A stretch of DNA of 64,000 bases. Source: Flavobacterium frigidimaris. Lineage in GTDB: Bacteria > Bacteroidota > Bacteroidia > Flavobacteriales > Flavobacteriaceae. This document shows, in pieces, positions 17,721 through 26,265 of this stretch (its first letter is position 1; every line of letters starts with the position of its first letter). The stretch lies in assembly GCA_900129595.1 (NCBI GenBank), contig FQWG01000001.1, forward strand, positions 310,001 to 374,000, read 5' to 3'. Made by a program: the position numbers and the translations under genes. Under the pieces are notes generated by a model that was not told the origin of the DNA, searched no databases, and saw nothing but the letters and a program-made list of their open reading frames with translations.

Positions 17721-18821
17721 GTGAATCATCCCGAAGAAATGACCAATCAGATAAAGAAGAGTAAACTAAAAACCGTATTATTAATTACGTTTGTATTTTT
17801 AGGTTCTTATGCCAGTGTCTTTATCATATATCCCTCTTCTTACTGGAATGATTATACCAACCTGCCCTATCAAAATATCATAATAGATGTATTGGCGAAT
17901 CTCTTTTTTTGTGTCACATTATTAATGTTAAGTCTTTTTATCGACAGAATTCTGGAGAAAAAAATTTCATGGATGATCCATCCTCTAAGACGTTTATTTA
18001 TTCAAATCCTATTTCAAATTATTGGTGCATTATTTATTATTATTAGTTTGGCAGTAATTTATTATCTATTAGGAGAGCCTTCAGTCACGCCACATGCAAA
18101 CGTGGGTCTTAGGCAACCATTATATATTATGATTTCGATCATACTGTGGTCATTAATGATAAGCGCATTAAATACCGGTGATTTTTTATTAAGAAATTGG
18201 AAAAATGCCACCATACAGGCAGCGGAATACAAGGTAGCCGCAGCCGAAAACAAGCAGTTAGTCGCCGAAATAGAGCTGCAATCCCTTAAATTACAGCTTG
18301 ACCCCCATTTTGTGTTCAATAACCTGAGTGTCCTTTCGGAATTGATCCTAAAAGACCAGCAATTGGGATATGACTTTACAGAAAACTTCGCCAAAGTGTA
18401 TCGTTATCTTCTGGTCAATTCAAAAAAGCCATTGGTACAGCTGCACGAAGAACTTCAATTTCTGGATGCGTACCTCTTTCTGATAAAAAACCGCATTGGT
18501 GACGGATGTGCTTTCCTGATCGATATTGATAAATCAAAGCTTAACATGTCGATCCCTCCTATTACACTTCAGCTTTTTGTCGAAAATGCCTTAAAACACA
18601 ATCGCACAGAAGAAGAAAACCCGCTGACTGTTCGCATTTTTTCTAATGAAAATGATGAATTAATAGTATCCAATAACATTTTACCTCTTGTAAAAAAGGC
18701 ACCTTCAACAGGAATTGGCCTTAAAAATATAGTCAGCCGTTACGCTTTATTAAGTGACAGGAAAGTCTTGGTCGAAAAAAACGATACCACTTTTACTGTA
18801 AAAGTACCCCTCATAAAATGA
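17721..18821 (+). CDS. LytS/YehU-type sensor histidine kinase
   Basis: 366 residues. Four hydrophobic segments in the first 150 residues form the membrane domain, then a coiled linker (KVAAAENKQLVAEIELQSLK), the His_kinase domain with phospho-acceptor in LQLDPHFVFNNLSVL (about H198), and a HATPase_c domain with N-box LQLFVENALKHN and G-box GIGLKNIV. The GTG at 17721 is used as start; an ATG follows at 17739. It overlaps the LytTR regulator by 4 nt (ATGA at 18818), so the two form a two-component system. The signal is unknown. Confidence 0.92.
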   Translation: MNHPEEMTNQIKKSKLKTVLLITFVFLGSYASVFIIYPSSYWNDYTNLPYQNIIIDVLANLFFCVTLLMLSLFIDRILEKKISWMIHPLRRLFIQILFQIIGALFIIISLAVIYYLLGEPSVTPHANVGLRQPLYIMISIILWSLMISALNTGDFLLRNWKNATIQAAEYKVAAAENKQLVAEIELQSLKLQLDPHFVFNNLSVLSELILKDQQLGYDFTENFAKVYRYLLVNSKKPLVQLHEELQFLDAYLFLIKNRIGDGCAFLIDIDKSKLNMSIPPITLQLFVENALKHNRTEEENPLTVRIFSNENDELIVSNNILPLVKKAPSTGIGLKNIVSRYALLSDRKVLVEKNDTTFTVKVPLIK

Positions 18822-19585
18822 ATACAATAAAAAAAATATTGATCCTCGAGGACGAAAAATTAAACGCAGAAAGAATAAAGCGTTTAATACTCAATATAAG
18901 ACCAGACGCAGAAATTCTTGATGTTTTGCCAAGTGTAAAAAAGACGGTATCCTGGCTGTCCGAAAACAAATGCCCCGATATTATCCTGATGGATGTGCAG
19001 CTGGCGGATGGTTTATGTTTCGAAATCTTTAATCTGGCTGAAGTAACATGTCCTGTTATCTTTACAACTGCGTACGACGAATATGCTATCAAAGCCTTCA
19101 AATACAACAGTATCGACTATCTTCTCAAGCCAATTGAAAAAGAGGAACTTGAAACTGCTATGATCAAATTTGAAAATTCTTTACAACAACCCGCCGGCCA
19201 ACAACCACAAATTGAAGAACTGCTTGCTTTTCTGCAGCCAAAACAATACCGAAAACGCTTTTTGATTCCGTATCGCGATGGTTACAGAAAAATCAATACC
19301 GAAGAAGTTGCCTATTTTTATTCGAATATGAATGTTAATTATGCGAAACTGTTTAACGGAGATGAAGTTGTCCTATCACAAACCTTAGAAACACTGGAAC
19401 AGGAACTGGATCCTAAAAATTTCTTCAGGGCAAACCGTCAGTATATCCTACATGTAAATGCTATTGAAAATGTACACAATTTCTTTAATGGAAAATTAAA
19501 ACTCAAAATAAAGCACAACAAAGAGGAAGATATTATCGTGAGCAGAACAAAAGCTTCATCTTTTAAATTGTGGTTAGATTACTGA
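18818..19585 (+). CDS. LytTR-family response regulator
   Basis: 255 residues: a receiver domain (1-120) with LILEDE acid pocket, phospho-Asp in PDIILMDVQLADG (about 53) and conserved Lys in SIDYLLKP (about 106), a Gln/Pro-rich linker, and a C-terminal LytTR DNA-binding domain (about 150-250) with RFLIPYRDGYRKI and FFRANRQYILHVNAI. It partners the LytS-like kinase immediately upstream. LytTR regulators in Bacteroidota often control neighbouring envelope genes, so the divergent secreted protein and barrel genes are candidate targets. Confidence 0.93.
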   Translation: MNTIKKILILEDEKLNAERIKRLILNIRPDAEILDVLPSVKKTVSWLSENKCPDIILMDVQLADGLCFEIFNLAEVTCPVIFTTAYDEYAIKAFKYNSIDYLLKPIEKEELETAMIKFENSLQQPAGQQPQIEELLAFLQPKQYRKRFLIPYRDGYRKINTEEVAYFYSNMNVNYAKLFNGDEVVLSQTLETLEQELDPKNFFRANRQYILHVNAIENVHNFFNGKLKLKIKHNKEEDIIVSRTKASSFKLWLDY

Positions 19586-19888
19586 CAAATATTATATTAT
19601 ATTTTTTATTAATGGTTACTCCAAAATGCAATTAAAGAACCAATATCATTGGTATCAGGCGATTTAAAACTGGTAATTATTTAAAAGCCGAAATGCAAAA
19701 AGTTTTTTTTTCGTTAGCAAAAATCACTAACTTGTATAGAAATTAGTAATAAAGCATCCTGTTTTTTACTGTTTTTATACCGCTATGAAGCTACATTTTT
19801 ATGAAATAAATTACAATGTAGTGTATCTAAAGTGATTTTTCCAACATATAAAAATGATCCCGTTTTAAGGGAATTAAAAAATAAAACT
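19586..19888. other. Intergenic region before the GH130 gene
   Basis: About 300 bp, AT-rich, no ORF of note and no terminator with a convincing stem after the LytTR gene. Confidence 0.3.
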
Positions 19889-21355
19889 ATGCGAGTACCA
19901 GTCATTCGAAAAAATATAAAATTTACCCCGGATTCCAGAAGAGTTGTTGCACGATATTTTGTCAACGGCGATGAGCGAACCCAACAAATGGTAAGCCGTA
20001 TCATGATGCTGGATGAAAAACAGGTATTAGAAACCTTAGAACAGACACTTCGGGAATTTGCCAGACGACACCGAAATATCTCCGCCATCTTTTTTAGACA
20101 TTGCGAAAAAATAAAAGATTTAATCGAAGCCATGCAAATCGATTACGAAGCCATGTCACTTGATCGAAAAATGCTCATAGGCTCTTATTGCACAATGGAA
20201 TACGCCATAGAATCTGCCGCAATTTTCAATCCATCTATTGTAGAAGATTTTGACCAGTCCGGACTTGAATTAGGAGAAAAACGTGTTATTATTTCGTTTC
20301 GTGCCACTGGTGAAGGCCACATCTCCTCTATCGTTTTTAGAAGAGGAATTCTTGATAAAGACAATAACCTGCAGGTAATGAAAATTGGCCATAACATCGA
20401 TAAGGCTGAGATTGAACACAAAAGCCTATTCAATAAAGAACGTTTTTTATTGAAATTATCTGAAATGCATACACAGGATAAATATATTGCACAAATCATG
20501 CAGGATCTGCCGGAGGAATTCGAGTTTGCTGTATTAAAAAGCATGGTCAATACGGCCTTAAGCGATCCATCGATTCGTCTGGAAAGAAGAACTGCTCTTG
20601 AGGAAATAATCTGGCTAGCGGATTCTTTTTACGATCTGCAATTCAAACATGATTCTGACATCACGGAACGAGTTATATTTCCAATATCCGAGTCTGAAAG
20701 CCGTGGTATCGAAGATGCCCGTTTTGTACGTTTTATTGATGATGATGATTCAACTCGTGTTATGGCAACCTATACGGCGTATAATGGTCACGCAATACTG
20801 CCTAAACTTATCTCTACTGAGGATTTTTATACCTTTAGAGTCATGCCTTTACATGGTATTGGCGCACAAAATAAAAACCTCGCTTTATTTCCCAGAAAAA
20901 TTAAAGGCAAATACGCCATGCTTGCCCGAATCGACGGCGTAAACAATTATATCATGTATTCTGACAGGGTGACCCAATGGAATACGCCAATTTTGCTGCA
21001 AGAACCGCGTTATACCTGGGAATTTACACAAATAGGAAACTGCGGCTCTCCACTTTGGACCGCAGAAGGATGGCTTGTTATCACTCATGGTGTTGGGACT
21101 ATGAGACGTTATTGTATTGGTGCTTCTTTATTTGATCTCGACGATCCGTCTAAAGAAATTGGAAGGCTTAAAGAACCGCTTCTTTCTCCTCTTGAAGACG
21201 AACGTGAAGGATACGTACCTAATGTGGTATATTCTTGTGGTGCAATTATTCACAACAATAGTCTGATATTACCTTATGCCGTTTCTGATTACTCCTCTAC
21301 TTATGCCATAGTCGATATGGTGGAGCTTATAGATGCTTTGAAAAAAAGCAAGTAA
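19889..21355 (+). CDS. Glycoside hydrolase/phosphorylase family GH130 protein
   Basis: About 488 residues from the ATG at 19889 (a GTG at 19832 is also in frame). The C-terminal half is a five-bladed beta-propeller with the GH130 hallmark SRGIEDARFVRF (about 280-290 from this start), LFPRKIKGKYAMLARIDG and GNCGSPLWTAEGWLVITHG. Family members cleave beta-1,2- or beta-1,4-mannosides, mostly by phosphorolysis. The extended N-terminal helical region of about 180 residues marks one of the longer GH130 subgroups. The stop is 6 bp before the serine hydrolase gene, so the pair is probably co-transcribed. Confidence 0.85.
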   Translation: MRVPVIRKNIKFTPDSRRVVARYFVNGDERTQQMVSRIMMLDEKQVLETLEQTLREFARRHRNISAIFFRHCEKIKDLIEAMQIDYEAMSLDRKMLIGSYCTMEYAIESAAIFNPSIVEDFDQSGLELGEKRVIISFRATGEGHISSIVFRRGILDKDNNLQVMKIGHNIDKAEIEHKSLFNKERFLLKLSEMHTQDKYIAQIMQDLPEEFEFAVLKSMVNTALSDPSIRLERRTALEEIIWLADSFYDLQFKHDSDITERVIFPISESESRGIEDARFVRFIDDDDSTRVMATYTAYNGHAILPKLISTEDFYTFRVMPLHGIGAQNKNLALFPRKIKGKYAMLARIDGVNNYIMYSDRVTQWNTPILLQEPRYTWEFTQIGNCGSPLWTAEGWLVITHGVGTMRRYCIGASLFDLDDPSKEIGRLKEPLLSPLEDEREGYVPNVVYSCGAIIHNNSLILPYAVSDYSSTYAIVDMVELIDALKKSK

Positions 21356-21361
21356 CATTAC

Positions 21362-22810
21362 ATGAAAAAATATATCATCATCGCTTTTTTATTTACAACA
21401 GCTCCCGTTGTTTTTGCTCAGGTACCAATAGACAGTATAAAAGCAATTATTAAGAGAGAAGTCACCAATAAAAGAAGTAAAAGTATTATTGTTGGAATTG
21501 TTGATGCCAATGGCAGACAAATCGTGGCGGAAGGCTACAAAAGCGATCAAAATCATACACTGCCTGATGGCAATACCATTTATGAAATAGGATCTATTAC
21601 AAAAGTTTTTACTTCATTGGTATTGGCAGATATGAGTATAAAGCATCAGCTGAATCTTACTGATCCAATCTCGAAGTTTCTCCCGAAAACGGTAAAAACA
21701 CCAGTTAGAAATGGAAAAGAAATTTCATTGCTAAGTTTATCAACACACAGATCCGGAATGCCTCGTTTTCCGTACAATGTTGACCCAAAAAATTTAGAAC
21801 AGCCTTATGCTGATTATACTGTAGATAAATTATACGAATATGTCTCTCATTTTGAGCCTCCTTTTGATATCGACACAAAGTGGAGGTACTCAAATGTTGC
21901 TTACGGACTTTTAGGCAACATATTGACATTGAAAGCAAAAAAGGATTTCGAAACCTTAATAACCGAAGAAATCTGTAAACCGCTAAACCTGAATAACACT
22001 GTTATTTCATTAACTGCTAAGCAAAAATCAAATCTTGCCACAGGACACGCCGAAACCGGAACCGCTGTTGGCCTTACTGATTTAGGCGCGATAGGTCCGG
22101 GCGGATCCATTCGTTCTACTGCAAATGATCTTCTGACTTTTGCAGAAGCTAATTTAGGACTCATTAAAACAAATTTATCTCCGGCAATAGAACTCACTCA
22201 TGTACTGCAGGCAAAAAAAGACGGAAACGATACGTATACTACAATGGGATGGACGCTTGTAAGTGATGATGGCAAAAATTTACTTTTCAAAGATGGCGGG
22301 ATGCCCGGATATTGCACTTTTTTAGGAATAGACAAAAAAAATAGAATTGGTGTCGTAATATTATCCAATTCGAATAATTCTGTATCAGATATTGGAAGGC
22401 ATATTCTTGATAATCAACATCATGTAGAGCCTTATAAATATCCGTGGGCATTATTAGATACGATTAGAACAACCTATACAACAAAAGGAACTGATGCCGC
22501 TATTGCTTCATACCATCAGCTCAAGGCTTCAAATAATCCCTCCTTTGCATTTAATGAAAACCAACTTAACTATTTAGGAGTTGAATTAAGAAAAGCCGGA
22601 AAAATAAAAGAGGCTTTAAAATTCTTCACGCTCAATGCACAGGAATATCCTAACACTACTCTTGTATACGAAAGTTTGGGAGAGATCTACAAACGAAACA
22701 AGAATACTAAAATGGCTGTTGAAAATTTTGAAAAGGCCAAAAAATTAGATCCTGAAAACCCACATTGGGCTTATATTCTTGAGCAAATTAAAGATGCTCC
22801 AAATGACTGA
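21362..22810 (+). CDS. Secreted class C beta-lactamase-like serine hydrolase with TPR tail
   Basis: 482 residues, signal peptide ending PVVFAQ (about residue 20). The penicillin-binding fold is shown by the S-x-x-K nucleophile motif in EIGSITKVFTS (about S78), the Y-x-N motif in WRYSNVAYG (about 178), and a downstream GGMPGY segment that replaces the KTG box. After about residue 370 come two TPR-like helices (LNYLGVELRKAGKIKEALK and YESLGEIYKRNKNTKMAVE). Such proteins are periplasmic peptidases or esterases rather than resistance enzymes in most cases. Confidence 0.85.
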   Translation: MKKYIIIAFLFTTAPVVFAQVPIDSIKAIIKREVTNKRSKSIIVGIVDANGRQIVAEGYKSDQNHTLPDGNTIYEIGSITKVFTSLVLADMSIKHQLNLTDPISKFLPKTVKTPVRNGKEISLLSLSTHRSGMPRFPYNVDPKNLEQPYADYTVDKLYEYVSHFEPPFDIDTKWRYSNVAYGLLGNILTLKAKKDFETLITEEICKPLNLNNTVISLTAKQKSNLATGHAETGTAVGLTDLGAIGPGGSIRSTANDLLTFAEANLGLIKTNLSPAIELTHVLQAKKDGNDTYTTMGWTLVSDDGKNLLFKDGGMPGYCTFLGIDKKNRIGVVILSNSNNSVSDIGRHILDNQHHVEPYKYPWALLDTIRTTYTTKGTDAAIASYHQLKASNNPSFAFNENQLNYLGVELRKAGKIKEALKFFTLNAQEYPNTTLVYESLGEIYKRNKNTKMAVENFEKAKKLDPENPHWAYILEQIKDAPND

Positions 22811-22896
22811 AACAGCATGTGATTTCTTTCGTAACTATCTGATAATATTATAATTTAATTTGGAAAATTTTATAATAGTATCGCTTTGTTTATGTC

Positions 22897-22904
22897 TACA
22901 TTTG
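22897..22904 (+). promoter_or_regulatory. -7 promoter element before the 22931 ORF
   Basis: TACATTTG matches TAnnTTTG and ends 26 bp before the ATG at 22931. No TTG at the right spacing was found. Confidence 0.35.
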
Positions 22905-22930
22905 TCATGTAACTCTCTGAAAATTACATT

Positions 22931-23071
22931 ATGACAACTTCAAATCACAAAAACAATGTTTCCAGCAGCAGAACTTCCGATAAAAAAACGGAACTAAAGT
23001 CAACATCGTCACGACATAATGAAAAGACTACCACTGAAACTAAAAAGACAGTTGTCAGAAATAATCAATAA
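22931..23071 (+). CDS. Small Ser/Thr/Lys-rich ORF
   Basis: 46 codons, product rich in Ser, Thr, Lys and Asn with no hydrophobic core, so probably disordered. A -7 promoter-like box lies 26 bp upstream. The same frame continues after its TAA stop with a more protein-like sequence (23072-23230), so the stop may interrupt a 99-codon gene. No family recognised. Confidence 0.35.
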   Translation: MTTSNHKNNVSSSRTSDKKTELKSTSSRHNEKTTTETKKTVVRNNQ

Positions 23072-23089
23072 TACATTGGGGAACTGTTT

Positions 23090-23230
23090 ATGTGTAATTA
23101 CACCAACGGATTTAGATTTAGTCCTGCCAATTACGGAATAACCGATTACATCACTTTACAACTTTACGACAGTTTTTATACCAACAATGGTTTTACAGAT
23201 AAAGTGTTTGAAAAAGCAGCTCTTCTATAA
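23090..23230 (+). CDS. Small ORF in frame with the preceding one
   Basis: 46 codons from the ATG at 23090, in the same frame as the 22931 ORF and separated from it by one stop and six codons. The product (FRFSPANYGITDYITLQLYD within it) has normal amino-acid composition and looks like a folded domain rather than random translation. A bidirectional terminator follows at 23271. Confidence 0.35.
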   Translation: MCNYTNGFRFSPANYGITDYITLQLYDSFYTNNGFTDKVFEKAALL

Positions 23231-23270
23231 AAGTAATTTCTTAGATTTTACTTAATTTTAAATACAAAAA

Positions 23271-23300
23271 AAAACTCTCAGCGGTGTTGAGAGTTTTTTT
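23271..23300. terminator. Bidirectional terminator
   Basis: AAAACTCTCA and TTGAGAGTTTT arms with a short GCGGTG loop, T runs on both strands; it separates the rightward small ORFs from the leftward SDR gene. Confidence 0.85.
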
Positions 23301-23315
23301 ATTTAAAGCTAAGAT

Positions 23316-24413
23316 TTATGGTATTATTTTGTCGTTTCTTAATTGTGAAAACAACTCAAAAAAGGAATCTTTTGTACTTTTATATGCTGTAAATCCCAGA
23401 TTCCTGCTTTTCGACATATCTGTCATTACTTCCAGCGGACGTCCCAGATCAAGGTCTGTATGCCAGGCAGATGCCAGCTTATCCAGATTACTTTCCGTCA
23501 ATCCGTTATCTTGTACAATTGCTGTCCAAATTGATTGTTTGTTATTTAATATCATTTCAAGCGGTCTGATTGTTCCGCTATATCCTTCAAAATCAATTTC
23601 AAACCATTGTGCTATTTTGGGCCATAACCACTGCCAGCGAAAAACATCCCCATTTGTAATATTAAAAGCTTGGTTTTCGGCTTCAGGCGTTGTTGCTGCC
23701 CATATCAATTGTTCAGCCAGAATTTTAGCATCCGTAACATCCGAGATTCCGTTCCATTGTTCCGCAGATCCCGGCCAGATCAAAGGCAAACCTTCACGCT
23801 TGCAAATACTTGCATACACCGCAAGTGTCGTTCCCATATTCATAGCGTTCCCGATAGTTTTACCAATAATAGTATGTGGTCGATGTACATTCCATGTAAA
23901 ACCATCTGATACAGCTGCTTCATAAACCTCGTCTTCCTGTGCATAATAAAAATTCTGCAAGTCTAATCGGGGCATTTCTTCCCTTAGTGGAGTTTCCGGC
24001 AAAGTTCCTTTAGCATAAGAATCAAAAGGTCCCAAATAATGTTTCAAACCCGTTACCAGAGCAACATGTTTAATGCATTTCTTTCCGGACAACACCTGCA
24101 ACAAGTTCCTAATCATAATACTATTGACCCTGATATTTTCTTCTTCAGTATCATTTCGCATCCATGTAGTAAAAAAAACATGTGTAGGAAAAACGTCTGT
24201 TAATGCTGAAGTCAATGATTCTTTATGCAGTAAATTAGCCGCAATTGGCAATAATCCCTGCATATCACTTTTTGGATTTCGGGCTAGTCCATAAACTTTC
24301 CATCCTTTTTCTATTAATTTTAAGGCAAGATTACTTCCTGCGATTCCTGTTGATCCCACTACCAGGGCTGTATTGCCATTTGCAGAAGGTGTTGGTAATT
24401 TTTGTGAATTCAT
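23316..24413 (-). CDS. NAD(P)-dependent SDR, PRISE (progesterone 5beta-reductase/iridoid synthase-like) type
   Basis: 365 residues from the ATG at 24413. The N-terminal Rossmann motif is ALVVGSTGIAGSNLAL (about 18-33), followed by GLARNP, which binds the NADP phosphate. FFTTWMR and the later FYYAQEDEVYE and WNVHRPHTIIG match the PRISE branch of extended SDRs, which reduce activated C=C bonds of enones. The C-terminal half is the substrate-binding domain. It lies 83 bp downstream of a Crp-family regulator gene on the same strand, so the regulator may control it or share a transcript. Confidence 0.82.
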   Translation of the reverse strand: MNSQKLPTPSANGNTALVVGSTGIAGSNLALKLIEKGWKVYGLARNPKSDMQGLLPIAANLLHKESLTSALTDVFPTHVFFTTWMRNDTEEENIRVNSIMIRNLLQVLSGKKCIKHVALVTGLKHYLGPFDSYAKGTLPETPLREEMPRLDLQNFYYAQEDEVYEAAVSDGFTWNVHRPHTIIGKTIGNAMNMGTTLAVYASICKREGLPLIWPGSAEQWNGISDVTDAKILAEQLIWAATTPEAENQAFNITNGDVFRWQWLWPKIAQWFEIDFEGYSGTIRPLEMILNNKQSIWTAIVQDNGLTESNLDKLASAWHTDLDLGRPLEVMTDMSKSRNLGFTAYKSTKDSFFELFSQLRNDKIIP

Positions 24414-24496
24414 ATTATAAATTTTTATCAAAATTACTTCTAAAACAAGGCTCGGAAAGATGACCTAAAACAAGAAATTCGATTGATCCAGATCAA

Positions 24497-25081
24497 TTAT
24501 TTATGTCCCGGAAAGACATTCTTTTTTAAACGACTCAGGGTTTCCGGAGAAAGTCCCAGATACGAAGCCAGTAAATTTTGTGGCACACGTTTGATCAAAT
24601 CCGGATTTTTTTCTACAATATGCTTGTATTTTTCTTCGGCAGTATGGGTATAAGAACTGATCAGTCTTCTTTCTTTTGTGATTAAACTGTTCTGAAAAAG
24701 CAAGCGGAAATAGCGGTCCATTACCGGAACCTGCAGTGTCAGGTTTTCAAAATCTTCACTGGTAATAACCAATACCTCTGAATCTTCCATTGCATCGATA
24801 CTGTAAAATGAAATATCTCCCCTAAAAAAACTATTCATATCTGATGTCCACCATCCTTCAGGCGTAAACTGATTGATATGTTCATTTCCTTTCTCATCTG
24901 TATTATAAGCTTTTAAAAGACCTTTTGTAACGAAACTCAAATATTTACAAACATGCCCTTCCACAACCAAAAATTGTTTCTTCTTTAGTTTTTTAGATGC
25001 AAAGAAGGTTGTTATAAGTTCTTTTTCACCTGGAGTCAGGGTAACTTTTTCTTCAAGATGTTTGAAAAGTATGTCGTGCAT
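24497..25081 (-). CDS. Crp/Fnr-family transcription regulator
   Basis: 194 residues. An N-terminal cyclic-nucleotide-binding-like beta-roll (FLVVEGHVCKYLSFVTKGLLKAY, about 36-60) is followed by the dimerisation helix and a short C-terminal helix-turn-helix (VPQNLLASYLGLSPETLSRLKK, about 165-187). Neither the cAMP-binding Arg pocket nor the Fnr cysteines are seen, so the effector is unknown, as in many Bacteroidota members of this family. The likely target is the SDR gene just downstream. Confidence 0.88.
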   Translation of the reverse strand: MHDILFKHLEEKVTLTPGEKELITTFFASKKLKKKQFLVVEGHVCKYLSFVTKGLLKAYNTDEKGNEHINQFTPEGWWTSDMNSFFRGDISFYSIDAMEDSEVLVITSEDFENLTLQVPVMDRYFRLLFQNSLITKERRLISSYTHTAEEKYKHIVEKNPDLIKRVPQNLLASYLGLSPETLSRLKKNVFPGHK

Positions 25082-25491
25082 GGCGCAAATTGTCTTATGA
25101 TTATACTAAACAAATGTAAGGTATTTATTTTTTCAGCTTTTTTATGGTTACTTCAGGTTGCTGGTCTATCATGTATAGTACCAGGACAATATTGTTGTTT
25201 TAAATTATTAACTAACAATAGTAAAAGTTTCTTCAAACGGAAATTCAGTGCAATACTTAAAATTCATTAAAAAATAATTTTCAATCATTATCTAAAAACC
25301 TGATATTCAATACTCATCAAACATCAGCTTTTTTATTTCTGACTATTCAGCCAAAGGCAACGGTTCCCTGATAATCTTAAATAAATTTTATGCGAGACAA
25401 TAAATGCCTGAATAAAATGTTTGTAAGTAAGAATTAATCTGTTTAAATTTAAGGATTGATTACTATTTATATATTAAAACATTTAAGGTTT
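25082..25491. other. Divergent intergenic region
   Basis: About 410 bp between the Crp-family regulator and a secreted-protein gene. No supported ORF; an AATGTTTG sequence near 25421 resembles a -7 box only weakly. Confidence 0.3.
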
Positions 25492-26085
25492 ATGAAAAGG
25501 ATATTACTTCTGATTATTATAATGAGCGCTGCTCTGCAAGGATATGCACAAAAAGAACTGAAAGACAAATACAAACCCATTCCGTCTAAAAATTCTGAGA
25601 ATAAGGAAACACTGCCGCCAACAGAAACGCCGCCAAACCTGGAGACACCGCCTTTAAAAGATGAAACCGTATTGAAAATCAATCCGGATGACCTTTATAA
25701 AAATAACATCCTATACAAACCGGAAGCCAATGTTGAAGGTGTTTTTTACAGAAGAAATGAATATTTAGGAAGTTATGTAACCAATACAGCTACTTCTACA
25801 GTGCGTTATCGTGATGCTGCTTTTGTAGATGGCGATAAAATCAGGGTGTATCTGAATGATAAAGTGATTGAAACTGAAGTAAGTTTAGACAGCGAATTTC
25901 AGGGCTTTAAAATCAATCTGGTCAAAGGAATCAATAAAATTGATTTTGAAGCTTTAAACGAAGGTTCTGCCTCGCCAAACACAGCTGAATTTCAGGTTTT
26001 TGATGATAAAGGAGCAGTTATCAAATCCAGTCAATGGAATGTAGGAACCGGTTATAAGGCAACTATCATCTTATATAAAGAATAA
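25492..26085 (+). CDS. Secreted protein of unknown function
   Basis: 197 residues from the ATG at 25492, chosen because it places the signal peptide (RILLLIIIMSAALQGYAQ) at the N-terminus; the frame is open 12 codons upstream. A Pro/Glu/Thr-rich linker of about 40 residues precedes a compact beta domain (VRYRDAAFVDGDKIRVYLND near 105). It resembles Bacteroidota periplasmic or surface beta-sandwich proteins without assigned function. A strong terminator follows. Confidence 0.65.
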   Translation: MKRILLLIIIMSAALQGYAQKELKDKYKPIPSKNSENKETLPPTETPPNLETPPLKDETVLKINPDDLYKNNILYKPEANVEGVFYRRNEYLGSYVTNTATSTVRYRDAAFVDGDKIRVYLNDKVIETEVSLDSEFQGFKINLVKGINKIDFEALNEGSASPNTAEFQVFDDKGAVIKSSQWNVGTGYKATIILYKE

Positions 26086-26116
26086 AACAGATCTATATTA
26101 GTACTGTTTAAAACTT

Positions 26117-26181
26117 AAAAAAATCCAATGCCGTAAGTTTTCAATTTTAAATTGATCATACTTAAGCATTGGATTTTTTTT
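26117..26181. terminator. Long bidirectional terminator
   Basis: AAAATCCAATGC (26120-26131) pairs with GCATTGGATTTT (26166-26177); an inner CAATTTTAAATTG palindrome extends the structure. T runs on both strands between convergent genes. Confidence 0.8.
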
Positions 26182-26265
26182 ATAAATCAAAACAAATTGC
26201 AACAATTATAATTCAGTTTCCAAAATCCTATTTATAACGAAGTGTTTACAATGAATTGGATATTT

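Noticed and set aside
21362..22810. Antibiotic-resistance beta-lactamase call
   Set aside because: The KTG box is not present and a TPR tail follows; a peptidase or esterase-like role is more likely.
25058..25270. 70-codon plus-strand ORF overlapping the Crp-family start
   Set aside because: Starts inside the regulator gene on the other strand, low-complexity hydrophobic product, no promoter; treated as spurious.
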